Made by a program: the position numbers and the translations under genes
The notes under the pieces: model-generated
What the model saw: only the letters and a program-made list of their open reading frames with translations
Told to the model about the DNA's origin: nothing
Databases searched by the model: none
In this document: positions 35,184 to 44,880 of the stretch, in pieces
Position numbering within the stretch: position 1 is the stretch's first letter
Layout of the letters: each line of letters opens with the position of its first letter
DNA from: Bacteroidia bacterium
GTDB taxonomy: Bacteria > Bacteroidota > Bacteroidia > UKL13-3
Length of the DNA stretch: 64,000 bases
Assembly: GCA_019695215.1 (NCBI GenBank)
Contig: JAIBAK010000011.1
Coordinates: 1-64,000 of the forward strand
Direction of reading: 5' to 3'

Positions 35184-36455
35184 ATGAAACGAGATAATAT
35201 TCTTTTTAAACTCATAAATCAGGAAGCAAAACGTCAGGAACACGGAATTGAGCTGATTGCATCTGAAAATTTTGTAAGCCCGCAGGTAATGGAAGCCATG
35301 GGCAGTGTGCTGACGAATAAATATGCTGAAGGATTGCCGGGACGGAGGTACTACGGAGGTTGCGAAGTGGTAGACGAAATAGAACAACTTGCTATTGACA
35401 GAGCGTGTAAATTATTTGGGGCAGCATGGGCAAACGTGCAACCCCATTCGGGGGCACAAGCCAATGCAGCAGTTATGCTTGGTTGCTTAAATCCGGGTGA
35501 TACCATTCTTGGTTTTGATTTATCGCATGGAGGGCATTTAACTCATGGCTCACCGGTAAATTTCTCAGGTAAATTGTATCGCCCCGTTTTTTACGGAGTA
35601 GAAAAATCAACCGGACGAATTGATTTTAACAAAGTAGAACAGATAGCCGTTAAAGAAAAACCAAAAATGATTATTTGCGGTGCATCAGCTTATCCGCGCG
35701 ACTGGGATTATAAAAAACTGCGTGAGATTGCCGATAAAGTGGGCGCTATTTTACTGGCCGATATTTCGCATCCATCGGGATTAATTGCCACCAAACTATT
35801 GAATAACCCAATGCCCCATTGCCATGTAGTAACCACTACAACCCATAAAACGCTGCGAGGCCCGAGAGGTGGGTTGATTATGATTGGAAACGATTTCGAT
35901 AACCCGTTTAACCAACGTACGCTTAAAGGCGAAATAAAGCCCATGTCGGCAGTGCTTGACGGTGCTGTTTTCCCCGGTACACAAGGCGGCCCCCTTGAGC
36001 ACGTTATTGCAGCGAAAGCCGTGGCCTTTGGTGAGGCACTAACCAAAAATTATCAGGCATACTGCAAACAGGTAATTAAAAATGCACAGGCATTAGCCAA
36101 GGGCTTAACCGATGCAGGTTATCAGTTAACCACCGGGGGTACCGATAATCATTTAATGCTGATTGACCTTCGAAATAAAAACATTTCGGGCAAGGCAGCT
36201 GAAAATGCATTGGTGCGTGCCGATATTACCTTAAATAAAAACATGGTTCCGTTTGATGATAAATCCCCTTTTGTTACATCCGGTATTCGTATTGGATCAG
36301 CTGCCATCACCACCCGCGGAATGAAAGAAAAGCAAATGGGCTTAATTGTTGAGTTAATTGATGAAGTGCTCATGAATCACGAAAATGAAAAAATAATTAA
36401 ATCCGTTCGCAAACGGGTAAACACTTTAATGAAAGCTTTCCCACTATATGCGTAA
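35184..36455 (+). CDS. glyA: Serine hydroxymethyltransferase
   Basis: 423 residues, full length. The PLP enzyme interconverts serine and glycine with tetrahydrofolate, supplying one-carbon units; FolC from this window works on the same cofactor. Landmarks are [36 protein letters not shown], and the PLP lysine K222 in [14 protein letters not shown]. The folate-side residues follow in the C-terminal part ([13 protein letters not shown]). It starts a four-gene plus-strand run and overlaps the next gene by 8 nt. Confidence 0.97.
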   Translation: MKRDNILFKLINQEAKRQEHGIELIASENFVSPQVMEAMGSVLTNKYAEGLPGRRYYGGCEVVDEIEQLAIDRACKLFGAAWANVQPHSGAQANAAVMLGCLNPGDTILGFDLSHGGHLTHGSPVNFSGKLYRPVFYGVEKSTGRIDFNKVEQIAVKEKPKMIICGASAYPRDWDYKKLREIADKVGAILLADISHPSGLIATKLLNNPMPHCHVVTTTTHKTLRGPRGGLIMIGNDFDNPFNQRTLKGEIKPMSAVLDGAVFPGTQGGPLEHVIAAKAVAFGEALTKNYQAYCKQVIKNAQALAKGLTDAGYQLTTGGTDNHLMLIDLRNKNISGKAAENALVRADITLNKNMVPFDDKSPFVTSGIRIGSAAITTRGMKEKQMGLIVELIDEVLMNHENEKIIKSVRKRVNTLMKAFPLYA

Positions 36456-37296
36456 ACTGCTTTTTACCCTTGTATGTTTTGTTTTTGCAAGCTATGCCAT
36501 TGCCCAAACCCGTAAAATAAATCCGGCAGCAAGGCAGCAATATGATGTAGCTAATGGTTTACTGAATAAAGGGAAATATAAGGAGTGCATTGTTCAGTTT
36601 AATAAAGCACTGCAAACCGACCCCAACTTTACCGAATGCCATATGGGATTAGGTATTGCTTACACCAACCTGAAACAATTAAAAACCGCTAACGAACATT
36701 TTACACAGGTAATTAACCGTTTTCCAAAAGACCATGAAGCATACCTGCTGCGGGGACTTAACTATTATGAGATGGGCGACACCGCAACCGCATTCCGGGA
36801 TATAGATGCGGCCGTGCTTAGCAAACCCGATTATGCCAAAGGCTATTTTAACCGGGGAGTTATTTTATTTACCAATGGTTTTAATGACGAAGCGCTGGCC
36901 GATTTAAATAATGCCGTTTTTTATGAAAAGAAAAATGCTGAATACCATTTTCAGCGGGCAATGATTTATGAAGCCATGGGCAACTACCGGAGTGCCATGG
37001 CCGATTATGATACTGTGATAACACTAAATCCCGATTTATATCAGATGAAAGCGTATAATAACAGGGCTTCGTGTAGAAAGTTTTTTAAAGATGTTAACGG
37101 AGCCATTGATGATTATTCAGCCATTCTAAAAAAATATCCGGGAAATACGGTGGTGCTTATCAATCGGGCATTTGCACGTTTGTCTTTAAAAGACGGTGAA
37201 GGTGCCTGCGAAGATTTTAAAACTGCCGAAGCGCTTGGTAACAATGCAGCCAAAGGTTTTTTACAGAAATATTGTAAAGATTACTTCGATAAATAA
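36448..37296 (+). CDS. Secreted TPR protein
   Basis: 282 residues with a signal peptide ([19 protein letters not shown]). About seven TPR units follow: [66 protein letters not shown] and others. It ends in the common closing repeat [16 protein letters not shown]. It should be a periplasmic scaffold without enzymatic role. It is coupled to glyA by an 8-nt overlap and abuts the next gene without a single spacer base. Confidence 0.85.
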   Translation: MRKLLFTLVCFVFASYAIAQTRKINPAARQQYDVANGLLNKGKYKECIVQFNKALQTDPNFTECHMGLGIAYTNLKQLKTANEHFTQVINRFPKDHEAYLLRGLNYYEMGDTATAFRDIDAAVLSKPDYAKGYFNRGVILFTNGFNDEALADLNNAVFYEKKNAEYHFQRAMIYEAMGNYRSAMADYDTVITLNPDLYQMKAYNNRASCRKFFKDVNGAIDDYSAILKKYPGNTVVLINRAFARLSLKDGEGACEDFKTAEALGNNAAKGFLQKYCKDYFDK

Positions 37297-37785
37297 ATGG
37301 CCACGCTTGTCCGTTCACTTATTTTTTCATTGATTGTGCCCTTAACAGTTGCGGTACTCATTCCGCGCTACCTTTTGCCGCATTATTATATTAATTGTGG
37401 GATGTGGTCATTTCGCATATCACTTGTTATTATGGCAATCGCACTATTGGTTTACCTGTGGTGCGTGCTGGCATTTGTGGTGCAGGGAAAAGGTACTCCT
37501 GCCGTTTGGTTTACCAAAAAACTTTCTTTTCTGCTGGGAGAAGAACCTCAGAAAACAGTGACCGGTGGACTGTATAAACTTTCGCGCAATCCAATGTATT
37601 TGAGCGTGTGCCTTTTTATTATTGGGCTGGCGTATTTTGAAGAAAACCTTTTCATATTCATTTACGCATTAGTGGTATTTGCCTTTTTCCACTGGGTAGT
37701 TGTAAAATTTGAAGAGCCTCACCTGAAGAAAAAATTCGGGGAGGAATACTTTTCATACATAAAAAAATCAAGACGCTGGTTGTAA
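37297..37785 (+). CDS. ICMT/PEMT-like integral membrane methyltransferase
   Basis: 162 residues with four or five hydrophobic segments. The motif GLYKLSRNPMYLS near residue 91 and EEPHLKKKFGEEYFSYIKKSRRWL at the end (seen here as the R-x-NPMY and E-x(n)-Y-x-x-Y-x-x-x-x-x-R-W pattern) are typical of isoprenylcysteine carboxyl methyltransferases and bacterial relatives. They methylate a lipophilic substrate with S-adenosylmethionine in the membrane. The bacterial substrate is unknown, and there is no prenylated protein to propose. It starts one base after the previous stop. Confidence 0.85.
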   Translation: MATLVRSLIFSLIVPLTVAVLIPRYLLPHYYINCGMWSFRISLVIMAIALLVYLWCVLAFVVQGKGTPAVWFTKKLSFLLGEEPQKTVTGGLYKLSRNPMYLSVCLFIIGLAYFEENLFIFIYALVVFAFFHWVVVKFEEPHLKKKFGEEYFSYIKKSRRWL

Positions 37786-37792
37786 CCGATAC

Positions 37793-38311
37793 ATGCGTAA
37801 CCTGATAAATCCCCTCCTTTTGTGTTTTACTATTGTATTAACCGGATGGTACCATTACGAACCGCAGCCCACCAACTCATTTTCGATAACCGGAAAAGTA
37901 AAAAATGAACTTACCCTAACACTTTCTGATCTTATATCAATTGGAGGGAAACCGGTTGGAAATATTTTAATCACCAATCACCGGGGCGAAGTGAAAGAGG
38001 AAATTAAACAGGCAACCGGAGTTCCGCTAAAGCCATTACTAACCAAAGCAGGCATATTCACCTATAAACCCCATGAATTAAACACTTTTTACATTGTGTG
38101 TATTTCAGCCGATACCCATCAGGTGGTATTCTCGTGGAATGAACTGTTCAATACCGAAGTGGGCAATAATGTTTATCTGATTACCGAAAAAAACGGAGTG
38201 AAACTTAAAGATATGTCTGAACGGATTTTACTTATTTCCAAAAGCGATTCCCTAAGCGGAAGACGATACCTGAAGAACCTGAAAGAAATACGGGTAGAGC
38301 GGGTAAATTAA
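37793..38311 (+). CDS. Minimal sulfite-oxidase-fold (molybdopterin-binding-like) protein
   Basis: 172 residues. After a hydrophobic N-terminus (INPLLLCFTIVLTGW) the sequence SFSITGKVKNELTLTLSDLISIGG, TGVPLKPLLTKAGI and NTFYIVCISADTHQVVFSWNEL follows the order of the oxidoreductase molybdopterin-binding domain. At about 130 mature residues it has only the core. The cysteine that ligates molybdenum in sulfite oxidases, normally before the first half of this motif, is not evident. It may bind something else or be structural. It follows the ICMT-like gene by 7 nt and ends 10 nt before the convergent acyltransferase gene. Confidence 0.6.
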   Translation: MRNLINPLLLCFTIVLTGWYHYEPQPTNSFSITGKVKNELTLTLSDLISIGGKPVGNILITNHRGEVKEEIKQATGVPLKPLLTKAGIFTYKPHELNTFYIVCISADTHQVVFSWNELFNTEVGNNVYLITEKNGVKLKDMSERILLISKSDSLSGRRYLKNLKEIRVERVN

Positions 38312-38321
38312 GTCCTGAACA

Positions 38322-39383
38322 TTATTTGTATTTCTGCATCCTTTGTTCAAAGTAAAAATAACTGAGGTGTGCAATGCCTATTGTAAACAAAACACAAATC
38401 CCCATATCCAAAGCAATAATGCCTGTTGTAAAATAATGCGCGGCCACATTTAACACCAATATATGCCACACATATATTCCATAACTGATTTTGCCAAGCC
38501 ACTGCACTACTCTTAACCGTAACCATCCGTTATAAAAATTTGTTTCAGGATGCAGTATAAGCAACCCGATAAGGGAAAAAAACAACAAGCCAAGAAAAGT
38601 ATATTTTGCTGTTTCTTTTAATACAGGAATGGCATTTTGATTAATGTACAGCCATATAATTGAGAGCAACGCACACCATAGCAGTAATTGAAAAAACCTC
38701 TTAAAAAATTGGGTATTCCTTTTAAGGGCCCCTTCAAATTCGTAGCAGGCTAATAAGGCTCCCAAAAGCAATTGATCAAATCGGGCAAAGGAATTACGGT
38801 CAACAGGAATGCCATGCGACAGAAAATAGATTTTTAAAGGCACAGCCAGCAGAACCAATAAAATGATAAGATGTTTCAGGTATTTATTTGGGGTAATATA
38901 AACCATTAGCGGCCAGATAAGGTAAAAATGTTCTTCAATGGCAAGCGACCAATAGTGCCCGGGACCATAAGGAACCAATCCGGTTAGCCATTCCATATTT
39001 TGAAGTCCCGTATAAAATGGCAGTTGATTGAAAAACGGAGTAATAACTGCTGATTTCCCTGAAATAATAAAAGGCATCACAAAATACCAGATTAGCAGAA
39101 AGGCATAATAAAGAGGGAAAATCCGTAACACCCGTCTCCGGTAAAATTGCCTGAAATAGAATGGCTCGTTTTGGGTATTTAGGAGAATACGGGTAATCAC
39201 AAAACCCGACAACACAAAAAACAGCGACACCCCGTGCTGAGTGAATTCGGTAAGTTTACTAAACCTGTCAGTAGTAATATAAGCCGTAACCGGATGCCGG
39301 AAAAAGTGAAATACAAGCACCATGAGGGCTGCCAAACCACGTAAACCATCTAAATGCTCGTAATAAGGTAATTTTTGTTTCAC
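38322..39383 (-). CDS. Acyltransferase family 3 (OafA/YrhL-like)
   Basis: 353 residues from the GTG at 39383; a TTG directly before it (39386) is the alternative, and an AGGAG site stands 6-9 nt upstream. About ten membrane helices. Typical features are HLDGLRGLAALMVLVFHF near the start with the catalytic histidine, SLFFVLSGFVITRILL, and WSLAIEEHFYLIWPL. Such enzymes O-acylate surface polysaccharides or other envelope glycans. No glycan gene is next to it, so the target is unknown. Confidence 0.9.
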   Translation of the reverse strand: MKQKLPYYEHLDGLRGLAALMVLVFHFFRHPVTAYITTDRFSKLTEFTQHGVSLFFVLSGFVITRILLNTQNEPFYFRQFYRRRVLRIFPLYYAFLLIWYFVMPFIISGKSAVITPFFNQLPFYTGLQNMEWLTGLVPYGPGHYWSLAIEEHFYLIWPLMVYITPNKYLKHLIILLVLLAVPLKIYFLSHGIPVDRNSFARFDQLLLGALLACYEFEGALKRNTQFFKRFFQLLLWCALLSIIWLYINQNAIPVLKETAKYTFLGLLFFSLIGLLILHPETNFYNGWLRLRVVQWLGKISYGIYVWHILVLNVAAHYFTTGIIALDMGICVLFTIGIAHLSYFYFEQRMQKYK

Positions 39384-39518
39384 CAACTCTTACTCCTGAT
39401 TATTGTGGAAGAAATAGAATTTGTGGTGTATATCCATGCCTGTAAAATTTGAAATAAAACCTGAGAAAACAAAGTCATAGAGAGATAATGATCCCGAATT
39501 CTAATTTTAAAACGTTTC

Positions 39519-39989
39519 TTATTTCCCTGATGCATGAATTTTCTTGATCAGCACAATTTGTCCAAGGTGGTAATGCAAATGCTCAATTATACCCTGTATA
39601 TTCCGGTAATAACTTCCATACTTTTCATTTGTAAAATTATCGATGAGTATATTGTCAGGAAGCCGCTCAATTAATTTTGCAGCCTCCTCTCCCTCTTCCC
39701 ATAGTTTAGCAAGCAGTTGCTCCCAATCTTGCTGCGAGGTAAGAGAAGGTAATATAAAACTGAGTTCATCTTTGGCATTCAGAGGCTGGCCCTTCAATAC
39801 ATTTATGAGGGTACTTACATAGTAAGTGCTGTGGCAGGTGAGCGAAGCAATGGAGTTAAACCCATACACCTGCATAGTTGCCTGCTGCCAGGTTATTCCG
39901 GTTAAGTGCTCTTTCAAACTTGAGACTGTCCAGTTGCCCCCGAAATAAATAGCCCGTAAGTGATTTGCTATTTGTTTTGTTATGCTCAT
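39519..39989 (-). CDS. DinB-superfamily protein
   Basis: 156 residues forming a four-helix bundle. Metal-ligand histidines fit the DinB/YfiT pattern: one near the start of helix 2 (TCHSTYYVSTLI) and two in IIEHLHYHLGQIVLIKK near the end. Family members bind a divalent metal and some are thiol transferases or related to damage response, but this one has no assigned activity. It stands alone, 130 nt after the acyltransferase start. Confidence 0.82.
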   Translation of the reverse strand: MSITKQIANHLRAIYFGGNWTVSSLKEHLTGITWQQATMQVYGFNSIASLTCHSTYYVSTLINVLKGQPLNAKDELSFILPSLTSQQDWEQLLAKLWEEGEEAAKLIERLPDNILIDNFTNEKYGSYYRNIQGIIEHLHYHLGQIVLIKKIHASGK

Positions 39990-40029
39990 GCAGTAAAAAT
40001 GATAAATATAAGGTTGATTCGCATTTAAT

Positions 40030-40634
40030 CTATTTTGTCAACTTGATATTTACACCAAGCATCAGGTAACCAAGAATAAAATGATTTGTACCAAGATGAA
40101 TATTTATTGGCCTTAATTCTAAAGCAAATCTGCTTTTTCCGGGATTAATACCTAACCCTAACGACATATTATTTCCAAAATATATAGAGTGAAAATATTC
40201 AGATTGGTTGTGATTTGCTTCGGGCCAGCCACCTGTACCAAGCAATCCGCGTGAGTAATTCCCGAACGCTCCAACAGTTGTAACAAGGGATAAAGCTTTA
40301 TATTTAATTAAATCGTAATGAAAATTTAAACCTAAAGTGGTTATCCGGTAAAATTGATCACGTGTATCACTAATTCCAAATGGCCAAAAACCCCCGGTCA
40401 TCATATAGGGATTGACACGCAGTTTATTTTTTTTACCAAAACTCTTTTGCCAGCCTATTGAGTATATTAATCCCATTCCAACTTCTTTCGCCCCCCATTA
40501 AATCCAATACCAACACCTGTGGTTATGGATGTTTTTCTAAATTCAGATTCTTGGGAGTAAATTTTATTCCCTGCAAAAAGAATGGTTAAAAAGCACAGAA
40601 AAAAATACCTGATAAATTTAGTTAATTCTGACAT
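40030..40634 (-). pseudogene. Frameshifted outer-membrane protein gene (C6 tract)
   Basis: Two overlapping frames make one protein. Codons from the ATG at 40634 give a signal peptide (RYFFLCFLTILFAGNKIYSQ) and SITTGVGIGFNGG, then run into a stop at 40467. The next frame carries on from KEVGMGLIYSIGWQKSFGKK through strand-like sequence to the stop at 40030, ending MLGVNIKLTK. The shift falls in a run of six G on the coding strand (C6 on plus at 40491-40496). One more G would give NGGAKEVGMG and a protein of about 201 residues. The rest is barrel-like. It can be a sequencing error, a decaying gene, or a contingency locus switched by the homopolymer. Confidence 0.75.
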
Positions 40635-40793
40635 CAGGTTAAAAGGGCGTATTTGTACTGTCGGAAAGTATAGTGTCATCATGTCTCGTTAAAAAGGTAT
40701 TAAACTATTTTGTCATCCTTGCTGATACAAGTTTACATAAAAAAGTTCCAAATCAGGCTCACTGTTTTATGTTTCAGTATCTAAAATATTGCG

Positions 40794-40825
40794 TTTGGAA
40801 AAAAAACTACTTTACCGCACCTTTG
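40794..40825 (+). promoter_or_regulatory. Candidate murI promoter (TTTG, 20-nt spacer, CACCTTTG)
   Basis: A -33 TTTG at 40794-40797 and a near-consensus -7 CACCTTTG at 40818-40825. The box ends 4 nt before the murI ATG, so the transcript would be leaderless or almost so. The TA of the -7 box is CA here, lowering confidence. Confidence 0.4.
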
Positions 40826-40829
40826 AAAC

Positions 40830-41657
40830 ATGGCAGATAAAGCAGGGCCAATCGGAGTATTTGATTCAGGTTATGGCGGACTCACCGTTCTCAATAATTT
40901 TGTGGAGCAATTGCCTCAATACGATTACCTGTACTTAGGCGATAATGCCCGGGCTCCTTATGGCAACCGCTCGTTCGATACAGTTTATCACTATACACTT
41001 GAGTGCGTAAACCTGCTCTTTAGCCGCGGGTGCAGTTTGGTTATCTTAGCCTGCAACACAGCCTCGGCTAAAGCCCTGCGCACCATTCAGCAAAAAGATT
41101 TACCAAAAATAAATTCTGAGCTACGGGTATTGGGTGTGATACGACCTACCACCGAACTGGCCGGAAATTACTCTACCAGCAAACATATTGGGGTGTTGGG
41201 TACAGCAGGTACTGTTGCCTCACAATCATACCCGGTTGAGCTGCACAAATTTTTCCCTGAAGTAAAAGTTTTTCAGGAGGCCTGCCCCATGTGGGTGCCA
41301 TTAGTGGAGAATAATGAATTTAACAGTCCGGGTGCCGACTATTTTATCAAAAAGCATATTGACCACCTGATGCAGCAATCTCCCTTAATTGATACGGTAA
41401 TTTTGGGTTGCACCCACTATCCATTGCTTATTGATAAGATAAAAAAATATTTATCCCCTCAGGTATCGGTTCTTTCACAGGGAGAAATTGTGGCACATAG
41501 TCTGGGCAGTTATCTGTACCGCCACCCCGAAATGGAAGCACGTTGCAGCAAGAACGGAACGCGTGAATTTCTGACCACCGATGATACCGAAAATTTTGAC
41601 CGTCATGCTGCCATCTTTTTTGGCAAACCGGTTCAATCAAAACATATAGCGTTGTAA
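40830..41657 (+). CDS. murI: Glutamate racemase
   Basis: 275 residues. The cofactor-free cytoplasmic enzyme makes D-glutamate for peptidoglycan. Both catalytic cysteines are present: C75 in LACNTASAKALR and C194 in GCTHYPLL. The N-terminal FDSGYGGLTV loop and GDNARAPYGN segment that bind substrate are intact. It is transcribed alone; the convergent 910-residue gene ends 4 nt away. No transcription terminator is seen between them. Confidence 0.96.
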   Translation: MADKAGPIGVFDSGYGGLTVLNNFVEQLPQYDYLYLGDNARAPYGNRSFDTVYHYTLECVNLLFSRGCSLVILACNTASAKALRTIQQKDLPKINSELRVLGVIRPTTELAGNYSTSKHIGVLGTAGTVASQSYPVELHKFFPEVKVFQEACPMWVPLVENNEFNSPGADYFIKKHIDHLMQQSPLIDTVILGCTHYPLLIDKIKKYLSPQVSVLSQGEIVAHSLGSYLYRHPEMEARCSKNGTREFLTTDDTENFDRHAAIFFGKPVQSKHIAL

Positions 41658-41661
41658 AAAT

Positions 41662-44394
41662 TTATTTGAGCAGGTACAGGTTAATATACCCGTGCGTGTC
41701 GCCCACCACCATGTAACGGTTTCCGTTCTGGTAAAAATCAGAAGTCATAAAAGATGTTACCCCGTTTACCGGAAACGATGAATAGGCAGTGCCGTTGCTA
41801 TGGAATAAATACACTTTATTATGAGCCGGTGAAGCAATACCTATTTTCAATTTTCCGTTGAGCTCAATAAAAAACGGTTCGGTAGCCGCTGTGTCATCTG
41901 CATTAAATCGTGAAATTTCTTTACCACTTTCGCTTAAGAGACGATAACTGCCGGCACCTCCTACTAAAAACTCCGTATGCCCGTCAAAATCTACATCAAT
42001 AGCTTCCATATAGGTTCCGGCTCCTGCAAAAACAGGTTTAAGTGAATCGGCTTTAGCCCCGAAAATATAACTGTAGATATATCCGTTGGTGTCTAAAGCA
42101 AATAAACGGGCCGAACTGGTATCAAGAACTTTTACGCTATATGGCGTGGTGAAAACTGTTGACTTTTTATAATTAAACGGAGCCCTCAATCCTTTTTGTT
42201 GCCATATATACACAGTTCCCCGCTCGGTGGATGAATACAGAAACTGCTTTGCCCCCATACGGAAAGTACGAATGCGGTAAGCTACATTGTATTCCAGCGT
42301 GCGCGGATTCCATCCGTCAAGTAATTTTCCTTTTACCGAATACCCGTAGGCATTTTGGTTTTCACAGGGAATATAATAACGAATATCTCCGGTATCGGGT
42401 TTTAATACAGTAAGTCCGGCAGAGGCTTTGGCCCCAAGCTTCATCGGGTAATTAAGCATATTTCGCCCTGCCGCATCAAGCAGGTACACATAGTCGGCTG
42501 TATTAAACAGGTATTGCCGCTGCCCGTTATTCATGGCATCTACTTCTACAATATCTCCCAAAATGCGCCCTTCCAATTTTTTATCCCAGCGCAGGTTACC
42601 ATTGTTTTCGTACAGGTAAACAGTGTTAAGTACATCCTGCACCAGCACCACATACTGCCGTGTTTCCGAATCGTAGAGTACGTAAGGTTTAATGGCAGGT
42701 GTAGTATCCAGTTGTACATTCCAAAGTTTTCGGGTCTCTTCGGTAAATGACTGGGCAAATTTGTAATTAATATTAGAGTAGAACATCTTATTGTTGGTAC
42801 TGCTATACTGTAATGTTACATACTCAAATTTTTTATAAAACGACTGATTGCGGCTGATGCTGCTGATGATTCCTTCGGAACCTGATACAGAAGGCAAAAA
42901 CAAACATTTAGGAATATTAAACATTACAGAAACATTGGCTGGTGATGCATTGATATCGGCATAGGTTTTATAACTCTCGCTGTTGATAAGCGTTTGCCCG
43001 TCTTTATATCCGTCAATCACCTGCTTCAGGGTATTGTAGTTATTAGCCATTACCACATATTCATCTAATACCGCAATAAACGGTGATTGAATTTCATTGA
43101 ATATTCCTCCGTAGATAAGTTTGAGGTAATTGCCCAGCGGCAGTCGGGTTACCGGAATTCCGTTATAGGTAATGGATACTGAATCGGCACTGCTTTTTGC
43201 GGCCACGGCCCGTTTAAGGTTGCCGATATTTTGCAATGCAATGTCCTTATTGTTTGATTTTATCACCGTATAGATATCGCGGGTATAATCGGCCGAACTG
43301 TTTTCATTCATCACTAAGGCAACTTCATTACCCATTACCGGAATCAGGTTTTCTTCAACCCGTATTTTATAAAGGTTATAAAGGCTGTCGGAAAAACTCC
43401 GGTACTCGTTTGTTAATCCTTTCGAGGATAAAAACTCCTTAAGGTCTTTCGTAAAGGAAACGGGATCTCCAATTCCCATGTGCAGCATAAAAGCGGTGGA
43501 ATTAGGTACCAGTTTAGTGATGGTATTTTTTTGCGGCATTTGCTGCCTGAATAAATCAAGGTAGTTGAATTTTTTGATACTGGTATTTGTAACTCCGGTA
43601 AGTAAAATTCCCGCCTGATTCACCCGTAAGTCAAGTGCCGATGTATGGGCAAAATCACTGATAAAATTAAATAGTGTCGGGTTTTGTTTATTGCTGAAGC
43701 AGCGGAAAAAAGCGGGCAGGTTTCCGTAATTGAGGTAAATATTGGCCTGCACATTGGGTGTGGAAAGGGTGCGTACAGGCTCAAAAATTTTCTTTTGTTC
43801 AGGCGTACCTGAAATCATTTTTCGGAGTGCATCATCTACCAGCGAACCTGTTTCGGAGAATATAAGCAACCCGTCATAAATGGTAAATGAGAGAACAGGA
43901 TGTTTTTGCTCATCATTCAATTCGTGAATTTTAACTTTGTTAAACACCCGGTTGCCAACACTTGTTCCCTTACCAGCGTTTTGCTTCAGCCATTTGTCAA
44001 TATAGTCTAGATCCAGTTTTTTGTTGAGCTCAATTACGAAGAGGTATTGCAACTTTCCGGATGGCGATGGATGAATAGAAAAAAACAATTTATAGTTCTT
44101 CAACACCTTTCTGAAGTCGGTATTGTTGAAAACCAAAGAATCCAGAGAAACCAGTTTTGCGCTGAATTGACTAAAATCATCCGATTTTTTCAGATCCTTC
44201 CACATGCCGGTATTATATAAATTGGCCCAGCCCTGCGAAGCATCATTAATTTCAAAAACAATGGCAGCGTCATCCGGAACGGCCTCTAAGGCGGGGGTTT
44301 CGCGCACACTTACCTGCGTATTGTAAAAATAATAGATAAGCCCTCCGATAATGGATGCAGTAATTATTACCCCTAAAACCAGCGACTTATTCAT
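41662..44394 (-). CDS. Large membrane-anchored protein (DUF3352-like and beta-propeller)
   Basis: 910 residues. An N-terminal anchor (SLVLGVIITASIIGGLIYYF) is followed by ALEAVPDDAAIVFEINDASQGW, the opening of DUF3352-like proteins, which runs to about residue 560. From about 600 to the end a repeat of strand pairs (YVVLVQDVLNTVYLYENNG, RGTVYIWQQKGLRAPF, GRNMLNYPMKLG) looks like a WD/PQQ-type propeller, with a closing VVGDTHGYINLYLLK blade. It should face the periplasm. Function is unknown; the combination suggests protein or ligand sensing. Divergent from the DUF423 gene. Confidence 0.65.
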   Translation of the reverse strand: MNKSLVLGVIITASIIGGLIYYFYNTQVSVRETPALEAVPDDAAIVFEINDASQGWANLYNTGMWKDLKKSDDFSQFSAKLVSLDSLVFNNTDFRKVLKNYKLFFSIHPSPSGKLQYLFVIELNKKLDLDYIDKWLKQNAGKGTSVGNRVFNKVKIHELNDEQKHPVLSFTIYDGLLIFSETGSLVDDALRKMISGTPEQKKIFEPVRTLSTPNVQANIYLNYGNLPAFFRCFSNKQNPTLFNFISDFAHTSALDLRVNQAGILLTGVTNTSIKKFNYLDLFRQQMPQKNTITKLVPNSTAFMLHMGIGDPVSFTKDLKEFLSSKGLTNEYRSFSDSLYNLYKIRVEENLIPVMGNEVALVMNENSSADYTRDIYTVIKSNNKDIALQNIGNLKRAVAAKSSADSVSITYNGIPVTRLPLGNYLKLIYGGIFNEIQSPFIAVLDEYVVMANNYNTLKQVIDGYKDGQTLINSESYKTYADINASPANVSVMFNIPKCLFLPSVSGSEGIISSISRNQSFYKKFEYVTLQYSSTNNKMFYSNINYKFAQSFTEETRKLWNVQLDTTPAIKPYVLYDSETRQYVVLVQDVLNTVYLYENNGNLRWDKKLEGRILGDIVEVDAMNNGQRQYLFNTADYVYLLDAAGRNMLNYPMKLGAKASAGLTVLKPDTGDIRYYIPCENQNAYGYSVKGKLLDGWNPRTLEYNVAYRIRTFRMGAKQFLYSSTERGTVYIWQQKGLRAPFNYKKSTVFTTPYSVKVLDTSSARLFALDTNGYIYSYIFGAKADSLKPVFAGAGTYMEAIDVDFDGHTEFLVGGAGSYRLLSESGKEISRFNADDTAATEPFFIELNGKLKIGIASPAHNKVYLFHSNGTAYSSFPVNGVTSFMTSDFYQNGNRYMVVGDTHGYINLYLLK

Positions 44395-44475
44395 CTAATT
44401 TACGTTCTCTCAAAATTCCTTTTAAAAAGGTTATAAATTGCTGTTATTTGTCAACAAGCTGTATAGTAAAGTAGA

Positions 44476-44880
44476 ATGCAACAACAAGGAATCAAAACCA
44501 TGCAACTGGCCGCGTATTTAATCAGTGCGGCAATAGCCTTAGGTGCTTTTGGAAAACATGGGCTCACCGGAAAGGTGGGAGAACGTGAATTGGAAATTTT
44601 TGAGACAGCTGCAAGGTATCATATGTACAATGCACTTGCCCTCCTTATACTTGGGTTGGCACATGCACACTACAAGCTTCCGCGTTTCTCAGCTATTCGG
44701 GTACTTATCCTCACCGGGCTCTCGGTTTTTTGCGTCAGTCTGTATGTAATGAGCACTGCTCCGTTATTTACCGTCACAAGTTTACGCTGGCTTGGTGCCA
44801 TTACTCCCATTGGCGGAGTTTGCCTGATAAGCGGATGGCTGATGGCAGGAATTTCATTTGGGAAAATACTAAAAAAATGA
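44476..44880 (+). CDS. DUF423 membrane protein (YgdD family)
   Basis: 134 residues with four membrane helices. The family hallmarks LGAFGKHGL near the start and ETAARYHMYNALALL are complete, and it ends with GAITPIGGVCLISGWL. These inner-membrane proteins are widespread and have no established function. The next gene (sixA) starts inside its stop codon (ATGA), so the pair is coupled. Confidence 0.9.
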   Translation: MQQQGIKTMQLAAYLISAAIALGAFGKHGLTGKVGERELEIFETAARYHMYNALALLILGLAHAHYKLPRFSAIRVLILTGLSVFCVSLYVMSTAPLFTVTSLRWLGAITPIGGVCLISGWLMAGISFGKILKK

